A DNA stretch of 64,000 nt, from assembly GCF_003583935.1 (NCBI RefSeq), contig NZ_QYRN01000004.1, positions 360,278-424,277 on the forward strand, in the 5' to 3' direction. Source of the stretch: Aureimonas flava. GTDB lineage: Bacteria; Pseudomonadota; Alphaproteobacteria; Rhizobiales; Rhizobiaceae. Shown here piece after piece: positions 45,637 to 55,575 of this stretch. The number at the start of each line of letters is the position of its first letter. The stretch's first letter is position 1. Under the pieces are notes generated by a model. That model was given only the letters and a program-made list of their open reading frames with translations, did no database searches and had not been told where the DNA came from. The position numbers and the translations under genes were made by a program.

Positions 45637-47463
45637 ATGTGCGGCATCATCGGGATCGTCAGCCAGGAGCCGGTGGCATTGCGTCTCGTGGAGGCGCTGA
45701 AGCGGCTGGAATATCGCGGCTACGATTCCGCCGGCATCGCGACGCTGGACGGCGGCGTGCTGGACCGGCGTCGCGCAGAGGGCAAGCTGCGCAACCTGGA
45801 GGCGTGCCTCGCGGAGAATCCGCTGGCGGGCCGGATCGGCATCGGCCACACGCGCTGGGCGACGCACGGGGTTCCCAACGAGACCAACGCCCATCCGCAT
45901 TTCGCGGACGGGGTGGCGGTCGTGCACAACGGCATCATCGAGAACTTCGCCGAGCTGAAGCGCGAGCTCCAGGCCGGTGGCGCGGTGTTCGCGAGCCAGA
46001 CTGACACGGAGGTCGTCGCCCAGCTCCTGGCTCGCTACCGCCGCGAGGGTGCCGGCCGGCGCGAGGCGATGGAGAAGCTCTTGAAGGCCATCACGGGCGC
46101 CTATGCGCTGGCGGTGATGTTCGAGGACGACCCGTCCACCGTGATGGCGGCGCGCTCCGGCCCGCCGCTGGCGATCGGCTACGGCGAGGACGAGATGTTC
46201 CTCGGTTCCGACGCCATCGCGCTGTCGCCCTTCACGGACGAGGTGAGCTATCTCGAGGACGGCGACTGGGCGGTGATCGGCCGCGAGGGCGCGCAGGTGT
46301 TCGATGCCGACAACCGTCCGGTGGAGCGGCCGCGCCGCCGCTCGGTCGGCAAGCAGCACTATGTCGACAAGGGCAATCACCGCCACTTCATGCAGAAGGA
46401 GATCTACGAGCAGCCCGAGGTGATCGGCCACACGCTCGGCGCCTTCGTGGACATGACCACCGGCCGGACGCGCATTCCCGCCGGCGCCCAGCTCGACTTC
46501 TCCGACGTGCGCCGCATGGCCATCTCGGCCTGCGGGACGGGCTTCTACGCCGGCATGGTGGGTCGCTACTATTTCGAGCGCTACGGGCGTATCGCCTGCG
46601 ATCTCGACGTGGCGTCCGAGTTCCGCTACCGCGAGAGCCCGCTCGGCGATGTCGATCTGTCGCTGTTCGTCTCGCAGTCCGGCGAAACGGCCGACACGCT
46701 GGCCTCGCTGCGCTACGCGAAGGCGGAGGGCCTCAAGACCGCCGCGATCGTCAACGTCCAGGGCTCGACCATCGCGCGCGAGGCGGACGCGGCCCTTCCG
46801 ACGCTGGCCGGACCGGAGATCGGCGTCGCCTCCACGAAAGCCTTCACCTGCCAGCTCACCGCGCTCGCGGCCTTGTCGGTTCGCGCCGGCGTCCAGCGTG
46901 GCGTGCTGTCGGCGGAGCAGGAGCAGGAACTGACGCAGGCGCTGGCAGAGGCGCCGCGCATGGTCAACGCCGCGCTCCACGTGGAAGACCAGATCGAGAG
47001 CTTGGCGCGCGAGATGGCGACCTACCGCCACGCGCTGTTCCTGGGTCGCGGGTTCTCCTTCCCGCTGGCGATGGAGGGCGCGCTGAAGCTGAAGGAAATC
47101 AGCTACATCCACGCGGAAGGTTATGCGGCGGGCGAGCTGAAGCACGGGCCGATCGCCCTTATCGACGAGACGATGCCGGTGGTGGTCGTGGCGCCGTACG
47201 ACCGGGTGTTCGAGAAGACCGTCTCGAACATGCAGGAAGTGGCGGCGCGCGGCGGGCGGATCATCCTCTTCACCGACGAGCGGGGCGCGGAGGCCGGGCG
47301 GGGCGTGAACGCCCACACGATCCTGCTGCCCGAGATGCCGGAGATCCTGACGCCGATCGTCTACAGCGTGCCGCTCCAGCTCCTCGCCTACCACACGGCC
47401 GTGCAGATGGGCACGGATGTCGACCAGCCGCGCAACCTGGCGAAGTCGGTCACGGTCGAGTAG
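45637..47463 (+). CDS. glmS: glutamine--fructose-6-phosphate aminotransferase GlmS
   Basis: It makes glucosamine 6-phosphate from fructose 6-phosphate and glutamine, supplying GlmM and GlmU. The 608 residues start MCGIIGIV with the catalytic N-terminal Cys (class II amidotransferase, to about 230). Two SIS sugar-isomerase domains follow (SACGTGFYAGMVGRYYFE; SQSGETADTLASLRYAK), ending with the conserved NLAKSVTVE. There is no sign of a glmS ribozyme in the short leader. It converges with recG, 5 bases between the stops. Confidence 0.97.
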   Translation: MCGIIGIVSQEPVALRLVEALKRLEYRGYDSAGIATLDGGVLDRRRAEGKLRNLEACLAENPLAGRIGIGHTRWATHGVPNETNAHPHFADGVAVVHNGIIENFAELKRELQAGGAVFASQTDTEVVAQLLARYRREGAGRREAMEKLLKAITGAYALAVMFEDDPSTVMAARSGPPLAIGYGEDEMFLGSDAIALSPFTDEVSYLEDGDWAVIGREGAQVFDADNRPVERPRRRSVGKQHYVDKGNHRHFMQKEIYEQPEVIGHTLGAFVDMTTGRTRIPAGAQLDFSDVRRMAISACGTGFYAGMVGRYYFERYGRIACDLDVASEFRYRESPLGDVDLSLFVSQSGETADTLASLRYAKAEGLKTAAIVNVQGSTIAREADAALPTLAGPEIGVASTKAFTCQLTALAALSVRAGVQRGVLSAEQEQELTQALAEAPRMVNAALHVEDQIESLAREMATYRHALFLGRGFSFPLAMEGALKLKEISYIHAEGYAAGELKHGPIALIDETMPVVVVAPYDRVFEKTVSNMQEVAARGGRIILFTDERGAEAGRGVNAHTILLPEMPEILTPIVYSVPLQLLAYHTAVQMGTDVDQPRNLAKSVTVE

Positions 47464-47468
47464 GGCCG

Positions 47469-49577
47469 TCAGCCCGCGCGCAGGAGGCGGATCGCGTCGT
47501 CCTTGCCGAAGAGGTAGAGGAGGTTGCGGATCGCTTGGCCCCGCGGGCTGGCGAGCGCCTTGTCTGTGGCGAGCAGCAGGCGGGCGTCGTCGCGCGCGAT
47601 CTCGAGAAGGTCGGCGTGCTCTTCCAGCCGCGCGATGCGGAAAGCCTGCATGCCGGATTGGCGAGTGCCCAGGAGGTCGCCTTCGCCGCGAAGGCGCAGA
47701 TCCTCCTCCGCGATGCGGAAACCGTCGTTGCTCTCGCGCATCACGGCCAGGCGCGCCTTGGCGGTCTCTCCGAGGGGCGCCTTGTACAGGAGCACGCAGG
47801 ACGAGGCCTTGTCGCCGCGGCCGACGCGGCCGCGAAGCTGGTGGAGCTGCGACAGGCCGAAGCGCTCCGCGTGCTCGATCACGATGATCGACGCGTCGGG
47901 CACGTCCACGCCGACCTCGATCACCGTGGTGGCCACCACGATGCGCGTCGCGCCCGACTTGAAGTCGGCCATCACGCGGTCCTTCTCCTCGGCGTTCATC
48001 CGGCCATGGACGAGGCCGACGCGGTCGCCGAAGAACTGGCGCAGCACCTCGGCGCGCTCCTCCGCCGCCGTCAGCTCGCTCTTGTCGCTCTCCTCGACCA
48101 GAGGGCAGACCCAGTAGAGCTTGTCGCCCTCCTCGATCGCCCGCCGGGCGCGCGAGACGATCTCGTCCATGCGCTCGAAGGGAACGGCGACGGTGGCGAT
48201 GGGCTTGCGGCCGGCGGGTTTCCCGTGGAGCCGCGAGACGTCCATGTCGCCGAAGGCGGCGAGCACCAGCGTACGCGGGATGGGCGTCGCCGTCATCACC
48301 AGGAGGTCGGGCGCGCGCCCCTTGCGGGCGAGGCTGAGCCGCTGGTGCACGCCGAAGCGGTGCTGCTCGTCCACCACCACGAGGCCGAGGTCGCGATAGG
48401 CGACGTCGTCCTGGAAGAGCGCATGGGTGCCGACGACGATGTCCGCCTCGCCGTTGGCGATGGCGTCGAGCTTGGCCGTGCGGACCCGTCCGTTGTCCCG
48501 GCCGGTCAGCAGCACGATCGACAGGCCGGCCGCCTCGCAGAAGCGCGCGAGGCCGGCGAAGTGCTGGCGCGCGAGGATTTCGGTGGGCGCCAGCAGAGCG
48601 GACTGGGCGCCCGATTCCCTGGCCGCCGCCATCGCCAGCAGGGCCACCACGGTCTTGCCGGCGCCGACGTCGCCTTGAAGGAGGCGGAGCATGCGGACGG
48701 GCTTCGCCATGTCGGCATGGATCTCGGCGAGCACCGCGCGCTGTCCGTCCGTCAGGGCGAAGGGCAGGGCGGCTTCCGCCTTTAGGCGCAGCGCGCCGTC
48801 GCCGCCGAGGCAGCGGCCGGGCTGCCGACGTGCCCTTTCGCGCGCCAGCGCCAGCGCCATCTGGCTGGCGAGGAGTTCGTCGTAGGCGAGCCGGCGAAAG
48901 GCCGGCTTTCCGGGCGCGGGGTCGAGAGGATCCGCGGGACGGTGAAGCTGCAGCAGCGCGTCGGCAAAGCCCGGAAACCCCTCGCGGGCCGCGACACCCG
49001 GCTCGATCCATTCGTCCAGCGCTGGGAGCCGCTCGAGCGCGCTGTCGACGCTGCGGCGAAGCACCTTGCCGGACAGGCCGGCGGTCAGCGGATAGACCGG
49101 CTCCACCAGCGGCAGCGACGCCGCGTCCTCCGCCCGGCCCACGAAGTCGGGATGCACCATCGAGGCGCGCCCGTTGAACCAGTCCACCTTGCCGGACACG
49201 AGCAGCGTCTCGCCGATGGGCAGCAGCTTCTCCAGCCATTGCGGCTGGGCGCGGAAGTAGGTGAGGGCGATCTCGCCCGTGGCGTCGAACGCGATCACGC
49301 GGGCGGGCTGGTTGCGCGCCTCGCGCGAGGGGAACTGGTAGCGGTCGATCCGCACCTCCAGCGTCACCAGCGCGCCCTCGGGCGCGTCGCGGATCGGCTC
49401 GCGGCGTCGCCGGTCGATGACCCCGCTTGGCAGATGGAACAGAAGATCGCGGACCTTGGCCCCGTCCTGCGCGCCGGGCGGCGACACGAGCCCGTCCAGA
49501 AGCGCGGACAGCTTCGGCCCCACACCGGGGACGGTGGAGACCGAGGCGAAGAGCGGATCGAGTTCGGCGGGGCGCAT
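47469..49577 (-). CDS. recG: ATP-dependent DNA helicase RecG
   Basis: It remodels stalled forks and Holliday junctions. The 702 residues comprise the wedge/OB domain (about 60-160, PSGVIDRRRREPI; RVIAFDATGEIALTYF), Walker A LLQGDVGAGKT (about 299-309), the DEQHRFG helicase motif, ATPIPRTL, and C-terminal motifs HQLRGRVGRG. The ATG at 49577 gives the usual N-terminus, but its ribosome site is weak. It is divergent from sdhE. Confidence 0.96.
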   Translation of the reverse strand: MRPAELDPLFASVSTVPGVGPKLSALLDGLVSPPGAQDGAKVRDLLFHLPSGVIDRRRREPIRDAPEGALVTLEVRIDRYQFPSREARNQPARVIAFDATGEIALTYFRAQPQWLEKLLPIGETLLVSGKVDWFNGRASMVHPDFVGRAEDAASLPLVEPVYPLTAGLSGKVLRRSVDSALERLPALDEWIEPGVAAREGFPGFADALLQLHRPADPLDPAPGKPAFRRLAYDELLASQMALALARERARRQPGRCLGGDGALRLKAEAALPFALTDGQRAVLAEIHADMAKPVRMLRLLQGDVGAGKTVVALLAMAAARESGAQSALLAPTEILARQHFAGLARFCEAAGLSIVLLTGRDNGRVRTAKLDAIANGEADIVVGTHALFQDDVAYRDLGLVVVDEQHRFGVHQRLSLARKGRAPDLLVMTATPIPRTLVLAAFGDMDVSRLHGKPAGRKPIATVAVPFERMDEIVSRARRAIEEGDKLYWVCPLVEESDKSELTAAEERAEVLRQFFGDRVGLVHGRMNAEEKDRVMADFKSGATRIVVATTVIEVGVDVPDASIIVIEHAERFGLSQLHQLRGRVGRGDKASSCVLLYKAPLGETAKARLAVMRESNDGFRIAEEDLRLRGEGDLLGTRQSGMQAFRIARLEEHADLLEIARDDARLLLATDKALASPRGQAIRNLLYLFGKDDAIRLLRAG

Positions 49578-49709
49578 GGGCGGTGTTTATCGTCTGTTCT
49601 CGCCGCCGCATAGGCTGACACCGCCCGGCGAGGCGCCTATATCGGGGCGAACAGGCGGGGCGCGACGGGCGTCCGGCCTTCGGCTGCATTGACACACCGG
49701 GCAGATGCG

Positions 49710-50006
49710 ATGACGGGCACGACGCGATCCTCCTCCGACCTCGACCCCCGCCGGCGGAAAGCCCTGTTCCGGTCCTGGCATCGGGGCACGCGCGAGATGG
49801 ACCTCGTGCTCGGCCGCTTCGCCGATGCCGAGATCGGCCGGCTGGACGACGAGGAGCTGACGCTCTTCGAGCACCTGATGGAAGCGCCCGATCGCGACCT
49901 GTTCTCCTGGCTGACGGGGTCGGCCGCGACGCCGGCCAACTACGACACGACCGTCTTCCGCCGCATCCGCGCCCACTACGAGCTGAACGACGAGGCCGGG
50001 GCGTGA
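49710..50006 (+). CDS. sdhE: succinate dehydrogenase assembly factor SdhE (FAD assembly factor)
   Basis: A small protein that promotes covalent FAD attachment to the SdhA flavoprotein. The 98 residues include the family motif RGTREMD (RGxxE) in ALFRSWHRGTREMDLVLGRFAD, with the all-helical fold and LFEHLMEAPDRDLFSWL. The ATG at 49710 is preferred over a TTG at 49689. Its stop overlaps the mfd start (GTGA). The recG/sdhE/mfd arrangement is conserved in alphaproteobacteria. Confidence 0.92.
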   Translation: MTGTTRSSSDLDPRRRKALFRSWHRGTREMDLVLGRFADAEIGRLDDEELTLFEHLMEAPDRDLFSWLTGSAATPANYDTTVFRRIRAHYELNDEAGA

Positions 50007-53000
50007 GCGGCGCGGCCGTGCTCCAGAAGCAGCTCAAGAAGGGCGGCGGCCTGCGCGTCGGCAACGTCCTGGACGGCTACGAGCCGTTCCTGCTGGCCGA
50101 GATCGCGCGCCATCGCGGCGGGACGAAGCCGATCGTCTTCGCCATGCGCGACGGCAACCGGATGGGCGAGCTGGAGGACGCGCTGCGCTTCGTCGCGCCC
50201 GATATCCCGGTGCTGACGCTGCCGGCCTGGGACTGCCTGCCCTACGACCGCGTCGGCCCGTCGTCCGAGGCGGCCGCGCGTCGACTGTCCGCCATGTCCG
50301 CCATCGGCGCTCTTCGGCGCGACCCTCACCGCGCGATCATCCTGACCAGCGCCAACGCGCTGCTGCAGAAGATGCCGCCACTCAAGGTGCTGCAGGACGA
50401 GACGATCTCGGCCCGGGCGAGCGGGCGCATCTCGATGGACCACATCGTGCGCGTTCTCCAGCGCGGCGGCTTCGAACGGGTGACGACGGTGCGCGAGCGG
50501 GGCGAGTTCGCCGTGCGCGGCGGCATCCTCGACCTGTTCGCGCCCGGCGACGACGAGCCGCTGCGCCTCGACTTCTTCGGCGACACGCTGGAATCCATCC
50601 GCAGCTTCGATCCCGGCAGCCAGCGCACCACGGGGCAGCGCAAGACCTTCGAGTTGGCGCCGGTGTCCGAGGTGACGCTCACCGAAGAGACGATTTCGCG
50701 CTTCCGCACGAACTATGTGAAGCGGTTCGGCGCGCCCTCGCGCGACGACGCGCTCTACACGTCGATCAGCGACGGTCGCCGCTTCAGCGGCATGGAACAC
50801 TGGCTGCCGCTGTTCTACGAGACCGTCGAGACGCTGTTCGACTACGTGGACGGCTTTCCCCTCGTGCTCGATCATCTCGTGGTGGAAGCGATCGGCGAGC
50901 GGCGCAAGCTGGTGCTCGACTACTACGACGCCCGGCATCGCGGCGTCGCGGAAGGCAGCGCGAACTCGGTGCCCTACAACCCGCTCGGGCCGCAGGAGCT
51001 CTACCTCACCGAGGACGAGCTGAACGGGCGCATCGCGAGCGCCGACCCCGTTCGCCTTTCCGCCTACGCGATCACCGATGCCGGCTTCCAGACCGAGGTC
51101 GTGAACCTCGACGTTCATCGCGGCCGCAACTTCGCGGCGGAGCGGCAAGCGGACGACGTCAACGTCTTCAAGGTCGCCGTCGATCACATCTCCGATCTGC
51201 GTGCGGGCGGAAAGCAGGTCATCCTCGCCGCGTGGTCGGAAGGCTCGCGCGAGCGCCTGACGCAGGTGGTCGAGGAGCATGGGCTCGGCAATATCAAGCC
51301 GGTCGAGAGCTTCAGCAAGGCGCTCGAAGTCGGCAAGAACATCGTGGCGACCGCCGTGCTCGGCATCGAGGCGGGGTTCGAGACCGACCGCTTCGCCGTG
51401 GTCGGCGAACAGGACATTCTCGGCGACCGGCTCGTTCGGCGCGGCCGGAAGAAGAAGCGCGGCGCGGACTTCATCTCGGAGGTGACGGGTCTCGACGAGG
51501 GCGACATCGTGGTCCACGTCGACCACGGGATCGGGCGCTTCGTCGGCCTACGCAAGATCGAGGCGGCCGGCGCGCCGCACGACTGCCTGGAGCTGCGCTA
51601 CGCCAACGACGACCGGCTCTTCCTGCCGGTCGAAAACATCGAGCTCCTGTCGCGCTACGGCGGCGAAGGGTCGGAGGCGATCCTCGACAAGCTGGGCGGC
51701 GGCGCCTGGCAGGCGCGCAAGGCCAAGCTCAAGAAGCGGCTCCTCGACATGGCGGGCGGCCTGATCCGCAACGCCGCCGAGCGCGAGATGCGCGGGGCGC
51801 CGAGGCTGAACCCGCCCGAGGGCCTCTGGGGCGAGTTCCAGGCGCGATTCCCCTACGAGGAGACCGAGGACCAGCAGAACGCCATCGACGCGGTGGCGGA
51901 CGACCTCTCCGCCGGCAAGCCGATGGACCGCCTCGTGTGCGGCGACGTCGGCTTCGGCAAGACGGAGGTCGCGTTGCGCGCCGCCTTCATCGCCGCGATG
52001 AACGGCCTGCAGGTCGCGGTCGTGGTGCCGACGACGCTGCTCGCGCGCCAGCACTTCAAGACCTTTTCCGAACGGTTCCGCGGCCTGCCGCTCAATCTCG
52101 CGCAGGCCTCGCGCCTCGTGACATCCAAGGAGCTGAACGAGACCAAGAAGGGGCTGAAGGAGGGGCAGGTCGACATCGTGGTCGGCACGCACGCCCTGCT
52201 CGGCAAGGCCGTCGACTTCAAGAACCTCGGCCTTCTCATCATCGACGAAGAGCAGCATTTCGGGGTGAAGCACAAGGAACGGCTGAAGGAGCTGAAATCT
52301 GACATCCACGTCCTGACGCTCTCCGCGACGCCGATCCCGCGCACGCTGCAACTGGCGCTGACGGGCGTGCGCGAGCTGTCGCTGATCACCACGGCGCCCG
52401 TGGACCGCATGGCGGTGCGCACCTTCGTCGCGCCCTTCGATCCCCTCGTGGTGCGCGAGACGCTGCTGCGCGAGCGCTATCGCGGCGGGCAGAGCTTCTA
52501 CGTGGCGCCGCGCCTTTCGGACCTCGCCGGCATCAAGGAGTTCATGGACGAGCAGGTGCCCGAGCTGAAGGTTGCGGTGGCCCACGGCCAGATGCCGGCC
52601 GGCGAGCTCGACGACATCATGAACGCCTTCTACGAGGGCCAGTACGACGTGCTTCTCTCGACCACGATCGTGGAGTCTGGCCTCGACATCCCCTCCGCCA
52701 ACACGATGATCGTTCATCGGGCGGACATGTTCGGCCTTGCGCAGCTCTACCAGCTTCGCGGACGCGTCGGCCGCTCCAAGCAGCGCGCCTATGCGCTGAT
52801 GACGATCCCGGCCAACAAGACCCCGACGGCGGGCGCCGACCGGCGGCTCAAGGTGCTCCAGTCGCTGGACACGCTGGGCGCGGGTTTCCAGCTCGCCAGC
52901 CACGACCTCGACCAACGCGGCGCGGGCAACCTTCTGGGCGACGAGCAGAGCGGACACATCAAGGAGGTCGGCTTCGAACTCTACCAGCAGATGCTCGAGG

Positions 53001-53515
53001 AGGCGGTGGCCGAGATGAAGGGCGTCGAGGTCGAGTCCGACGGTCAGTGGTCGCCGCAGATCACGCTCGGCACCGCCGTGATGATCCCGGAAGGCTACGT
53101 CCCGGATCTCCAGCTCCGCATGACGCTCTATCGCCGCCTGGCGGAGCTGACCGAGGCCCGGGAGATCGACGCGTTCGGCGCTGAGCTGATCGACCGCTTC
53201 GGTCCGATGCCGGTGGAGGTCGAGCATCTGCTCAAGGTCGTCTTCATCAAGGCGCTGTGCCGCCGCGCCAACATCGAGAAGCTGGACGCGGGCCCGAAGG
53301 GCATCGTGATCCATTTCCGCGACAAGACCTTCGCCAACCCGGCGGCGCTGGTGCGCTACATCTCGGAACAGAGCGTGTCGGCCAAGATCCGGGCCGACCA
53401 GTCCATCGTTCTGATGCGGGACTGGCCGAAGCCCGAGCAGCGGCTGAACGGCGCAGCTTCCGTCGCCACGCAACTCGCGCGCTTCGCCGACGAGACGCTG
53501 AAGAAGGCGGCGTGA
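50003..53515 (+). CDS. mfd: transcription-repair coupling factor Mfd
   Basis: It removes stalled RNA polymerase from damaged DNA and recruits UvrA. The 1170 residues are ordered as a UvrB-like N-terminal module (FAMRDGNRMGELEDALRFV; LPAWDCLPYDRV), the RNA polymerase interaction domain (VVHVDHGIGRFVGLRKIE, about 495-515), translocase motifs with Walker A CGDVGFGKTEVALRAAF (about 648) and DEEQHFGVKHKE, and the C-terminal TRCF domain. The start is a GTG overlapping the sdhE stop by 3 bases. It converges with the ABC binding protein gene. Confidence 0.97.
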   Translation: MSGAAVLQKQLKKGGGLRVGNVLDGYEPFLLAEIARHRGGTKPIVFAMRDGNRMGELEDALRFVAPDIPVLTLPAWDCLPYDRVGPSSEAAARRLSAMSAIGALRRDPHRAIILTSANALLQKMPPLKVLQDETISARASGRISMDHIVRVLQRGGFERVTTVRERGEFAVRGGILDLFAPGDDEPLRLDFFGDTLESIRSFDPGSQRTTGQRKTFELAPVSEVTLTEETISRFRTNYVKRFGAPSRDDALYTSISDGRRFSGMEHWLPLFYETVETLFDYVDGFPLVLDHLVVEAIGERRKLVLDYYDARHRGVAEGSANSVPYNPLGPQELYLTEDELNGRIASADPVRLSAYAITDAGFQTEVVNLDVHRGRNFAAERQADDVNVFKVAVDHISDLRAGGKQVILAAWSEGSRERLTQVVEEHGLGNIKPVESFSKALEVGKNIVATAVLGIEAGFETDRFAVVGEQDILGDRLVRRGRKKKRGADFISEVTGLDEGDIVVHVDHGIGRFVGLRKIEAAGAPHDCLELRYANDDRLFLPVENIELLSRYGGEGSEAILDKLGGGAWQARKAKLKKRLLDMAGGLIRNAAEREMRGAPRLNPPEGLWGEFQARFPYEETEDQQNAIDAVADDLSAGKPMDRLVCGDVGFGKTEVALRAAFIAAMNGLQVAVVVPTTLLARQHFKTFSERFRGLPLNLAQASRLVTSKELNETKKGLKEGQVDIVVGTHALLGKAVDFKNLGLLIIDEEQHFGVKHKERLKELKSDIHVLTLSATPIPRTLQLALTGVRELSLITTAPVDRMAVRTFVAPFDPLVVRETLLRERYRGGQSFYVAPRLSDLAGIKEFMDEQVPELKVAVAHGQMPAGELDDIMNAFYEGQYDVLLSTTIVESGLDIPSANTMIVHRADMFGLAQLYQLRGRVGRSKQRAYALMTIPANKTPTAGADRRLKVLQSLDTLGAGFQLASHDLDQRGAGNLLGDEQSGHIKEVGFELYQQMLEEAVAEMKGVEVESDGQWSPQITLGTAVMIPEGYVPDLQLRMTLYRRLAELTEAREIDAFGAELIDRFGPMPVEVEHLLKVVFIKALCRRANIEKLDAGPKGIVIHFRDKTFANPAALVRYISEQSVSAKIRADQSIVLMRDWPKPEQRLNGAASVATQLARFADETLKKAA

Positions 53516-53525
53516 GCCGCCGCCC

Positions 53526-55409
53526 TCAGCTCTTCGCGTCCGCGATCCAGAACGCCGGCAGGTAGAAGCCGGTCAGCGGCGTCACCTCCGGGTGGCGCAC
53601 GTCCGACCAGCGCGCCATCCATTGTTCGGGCACGTAGTAGAGCGGCACCACGTAGAAGCCGGAGATGAGGAGCCGGTCGTAAGCGCGCACGGCCGATACG
53701 AACTCCTCGCGCGAGCGCGTGGCCACCATCCGTGCGATCAGCGCGTCGACCGCCGGGTCGGCGACGCCGGCATAGTTGAACGAACCCGGCCGGTCCCGCG
53801 CCGCGGAACCCCAACGGTTGACCTGTTCGGCGCCCGGCGACAACGTGCCCGAGAAGGCGGAGATCAGGACGTCGTAGTCGAAGCTCTGCTTGCGCTTCTG
53901 GTACTGCGCGTCGTCCACTTGGCGCACCGTCACCGCGACGCCGATCCGCGACAGCGTTCGGGCCCAGGCGAGCGAGATGCGCTGCTGGTCTCCGGACTGG
54001 ACCAGGATCTCGAAGCCGAGCGGCGTTCCGTCCGGCGCGACCATACGCGTGCCGTCGAGGTGATAGCCGCGCGCCTGCAGGAGGTCGAAGGCCACGCGCA
54101 GGATTGCCCGATCAGCGCCGGTCCCGTCGGCGACCGGCTGGCGGAAGCTGCCGTCCATGATCGGGGGCGCGATGCGCGCCGCGTAGGGCGCCAGGAGTTC
54201 GCGCTCGATCGCGTCGGCCGGCCGGCCGATGCTCGACAGTTCGCTGTTGTCGAAGTAGCCGCTCATGCGGGTATAGGCGTCGTAGAACAGGTTGGCGTTC
54301 GCCCATTCGAAGTCGAACACCATGCCGAGCGCGCGCCGCACTTGCGGGTCGGCGAAGACCGGGCGCCGGGCGTTGAAGAAGAATGCGTTGAGGTTGGCCG
54401 GCCGCCCGTTCGGGAACACGTCCTTGACAACCTTGCCCTCCGCCACCGCGGGGAAATCGTAGGCCGTGCGCCAGTGGCGCGGGTTCGGCTGCTGGTAGAG
54501 ATAGACGGACGACAGCCCCTTCTTGAAGGCCTCGAACTGCGCGTTCTGGTCGCGGTAGTACTCGACCACGATCTCGTCGTGGTTGTCGATGCCGCGCTTG
54601 GTCGGCAGGTCCTTCGCCCAGTAGTCCGGGTTGCGGCGGTAGACGATGCGCTGGCCCGGCTCCACCCGGTCCACCAGATAGGGCCCGGACCCGACCGGCG
54701 TCCGGATGGTCGTCTGGGCGATCGTGGTCGCGTCGAACGCATCCGCCGGCAGGACGGGGAGCCCGGCCAGGAGGAGCGGAAGCTCTCGGTCGGCCTTGTC
54801 GTTGAACGTGAAGCGGACGCCGTTGGGCTCGGCCCGCTCGATGCGCGCCACCTTGGACAGCCAGTTGGAATATTGCGGGCGAACGCTGCCCTGGACCTTC
54901 AGGAGCTCCGTGGTGGCGATCACGTCCTCGGGGCGGATCGGACGGCCGTCGGAAAAGCGCGCCGCCGGGTCGAGCTGGAACTCGACGAAGCTGCGTTCGT
55001 CGTCGGTCTCCACGGTCTTCGCGATCAGCGGATAGAGGGTGAAGGCCTCGTCCGCCGAACGCTGCATCAGGGGCTCGTAGACGAGGTTGCCGAACTCCGT
55101 GTCGCCGAAGATGCCGCGCGCGGTGGTGAGGGCGCCGCGCACGCTGACGGGATTGAGATTGTCGAAATCGCCGAACACGCCGTAGACCATGCGTCCGCCC
55201 TTGGGGGCGGACGGGTCGGCGTAGGGAAAGTGATCGAAGTCGGCGGCGAGCTTCGGCTCGCCCTGCATGGCGATGGCATGGCGGGGCTCCGCGCGAGTCG
55301 CAGGCGCGGCCAGCGTCGCGGCGAGGAGGCACAGCCCGGCGGCGAGCAGCCGGCGGCGGGGGGGCGAAGCCAATCGGCCAGGCGTCATGGTCGTGGGCAC
55401 TCCATCCAT
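53526..55409 (-). CDS. ABC transporter substrate-binding protein, family 5 (YejA-like)
   Basis: A periplasmic solute-binding protein of about 600 residues. The signal peptide RRRLLAAGLCLLAATLAAPATRA ends near residue 41. The mature part has the SBP family 5 features: HFPYADPSAPKGGRMVYGVFGDFDNLNP, FSDGRPIRPEDVIAT, VGSGPYLVDRVEPGQRIVYRRNPDYW. It resembles the YejA group (oligopeptide or microcin C type substrates). No permease or ATPase genes are adjacent, so its transporter is elsewhere. ATGs at 55409 and 55388 are both possible starts. Confidence 0.9.
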   Translation of the reverse strand: MDGVPTTMTPGRLASPPRRRLLAAGLCLLAATLAAPATRAEPRHAIAMQGEPKLAADFDHFPYADPSAPKGGRMVYGVFGDFDNLNPVSVRGALTTARGIFGDTEFGNLVYEPLMQRSADEAFTLYPLIAKTVETDDERSFVEFQLDPAARFSDGRPIRPEDVIATTELLKVQGSVRPQYSNWLSKVARIERAEPNGVRFTFNDKADRELPLLLAGLPVLPADAFDATTIAQTTIRTPVGSGPYLVDRVEPGQRIVYRRNPDYWAKDLPTKRGIDNHDEIVVEYYRDQNAQFEAFKKGLSSVYLYQQPNPRHWRTAYDFPAVAEGKVVKDVFPNGRPANLNAFFFNARRPVFADPQVRRALGMVFDFEWANANLFYDAYTRMSGYFDNSELSSIGRPADAIERELLAPYAARIAPPIMDGSFRQPVADGTGADRAILRVAFDLLQARGYHLDGTRMVAPDGTPLGFEILVQSGDQQRISLAWARTLSRIGVAVTVRQVDDAQYQKRKQSFDYDVLISAFSGTLSPGAEQVNRWGSAARDRPGSFNYAGVADPAVDALIARMVATRSREEFVSAVRAYDRLLISGFYVVPLYYVPEQWMARWSDVRHPEVTPLTGFYLPAFWIADAKS

Positions 55410-55575
55410 TTCCGGCGGGAAACTATCGAAACGGCAGAGTCTTGCCTACCACCCACCGTCCCCGCGCAAGCTTCGCGCAGGTCTTCAAACGGCCGTATTT
55501 GCAGACGACCGCACAGGTCGTTATGGAAGGCGCCGACCGGACAGAGCCATTCCGCCAAAGAAGGATGCACAACCC

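Noticed and set aside
45541..50064. A 1507-codon minus-strand open frame covering glmS and recG.
   Set aside because: Composition is that of a shadow frame; glmS and recG have full motifs in their own frames.
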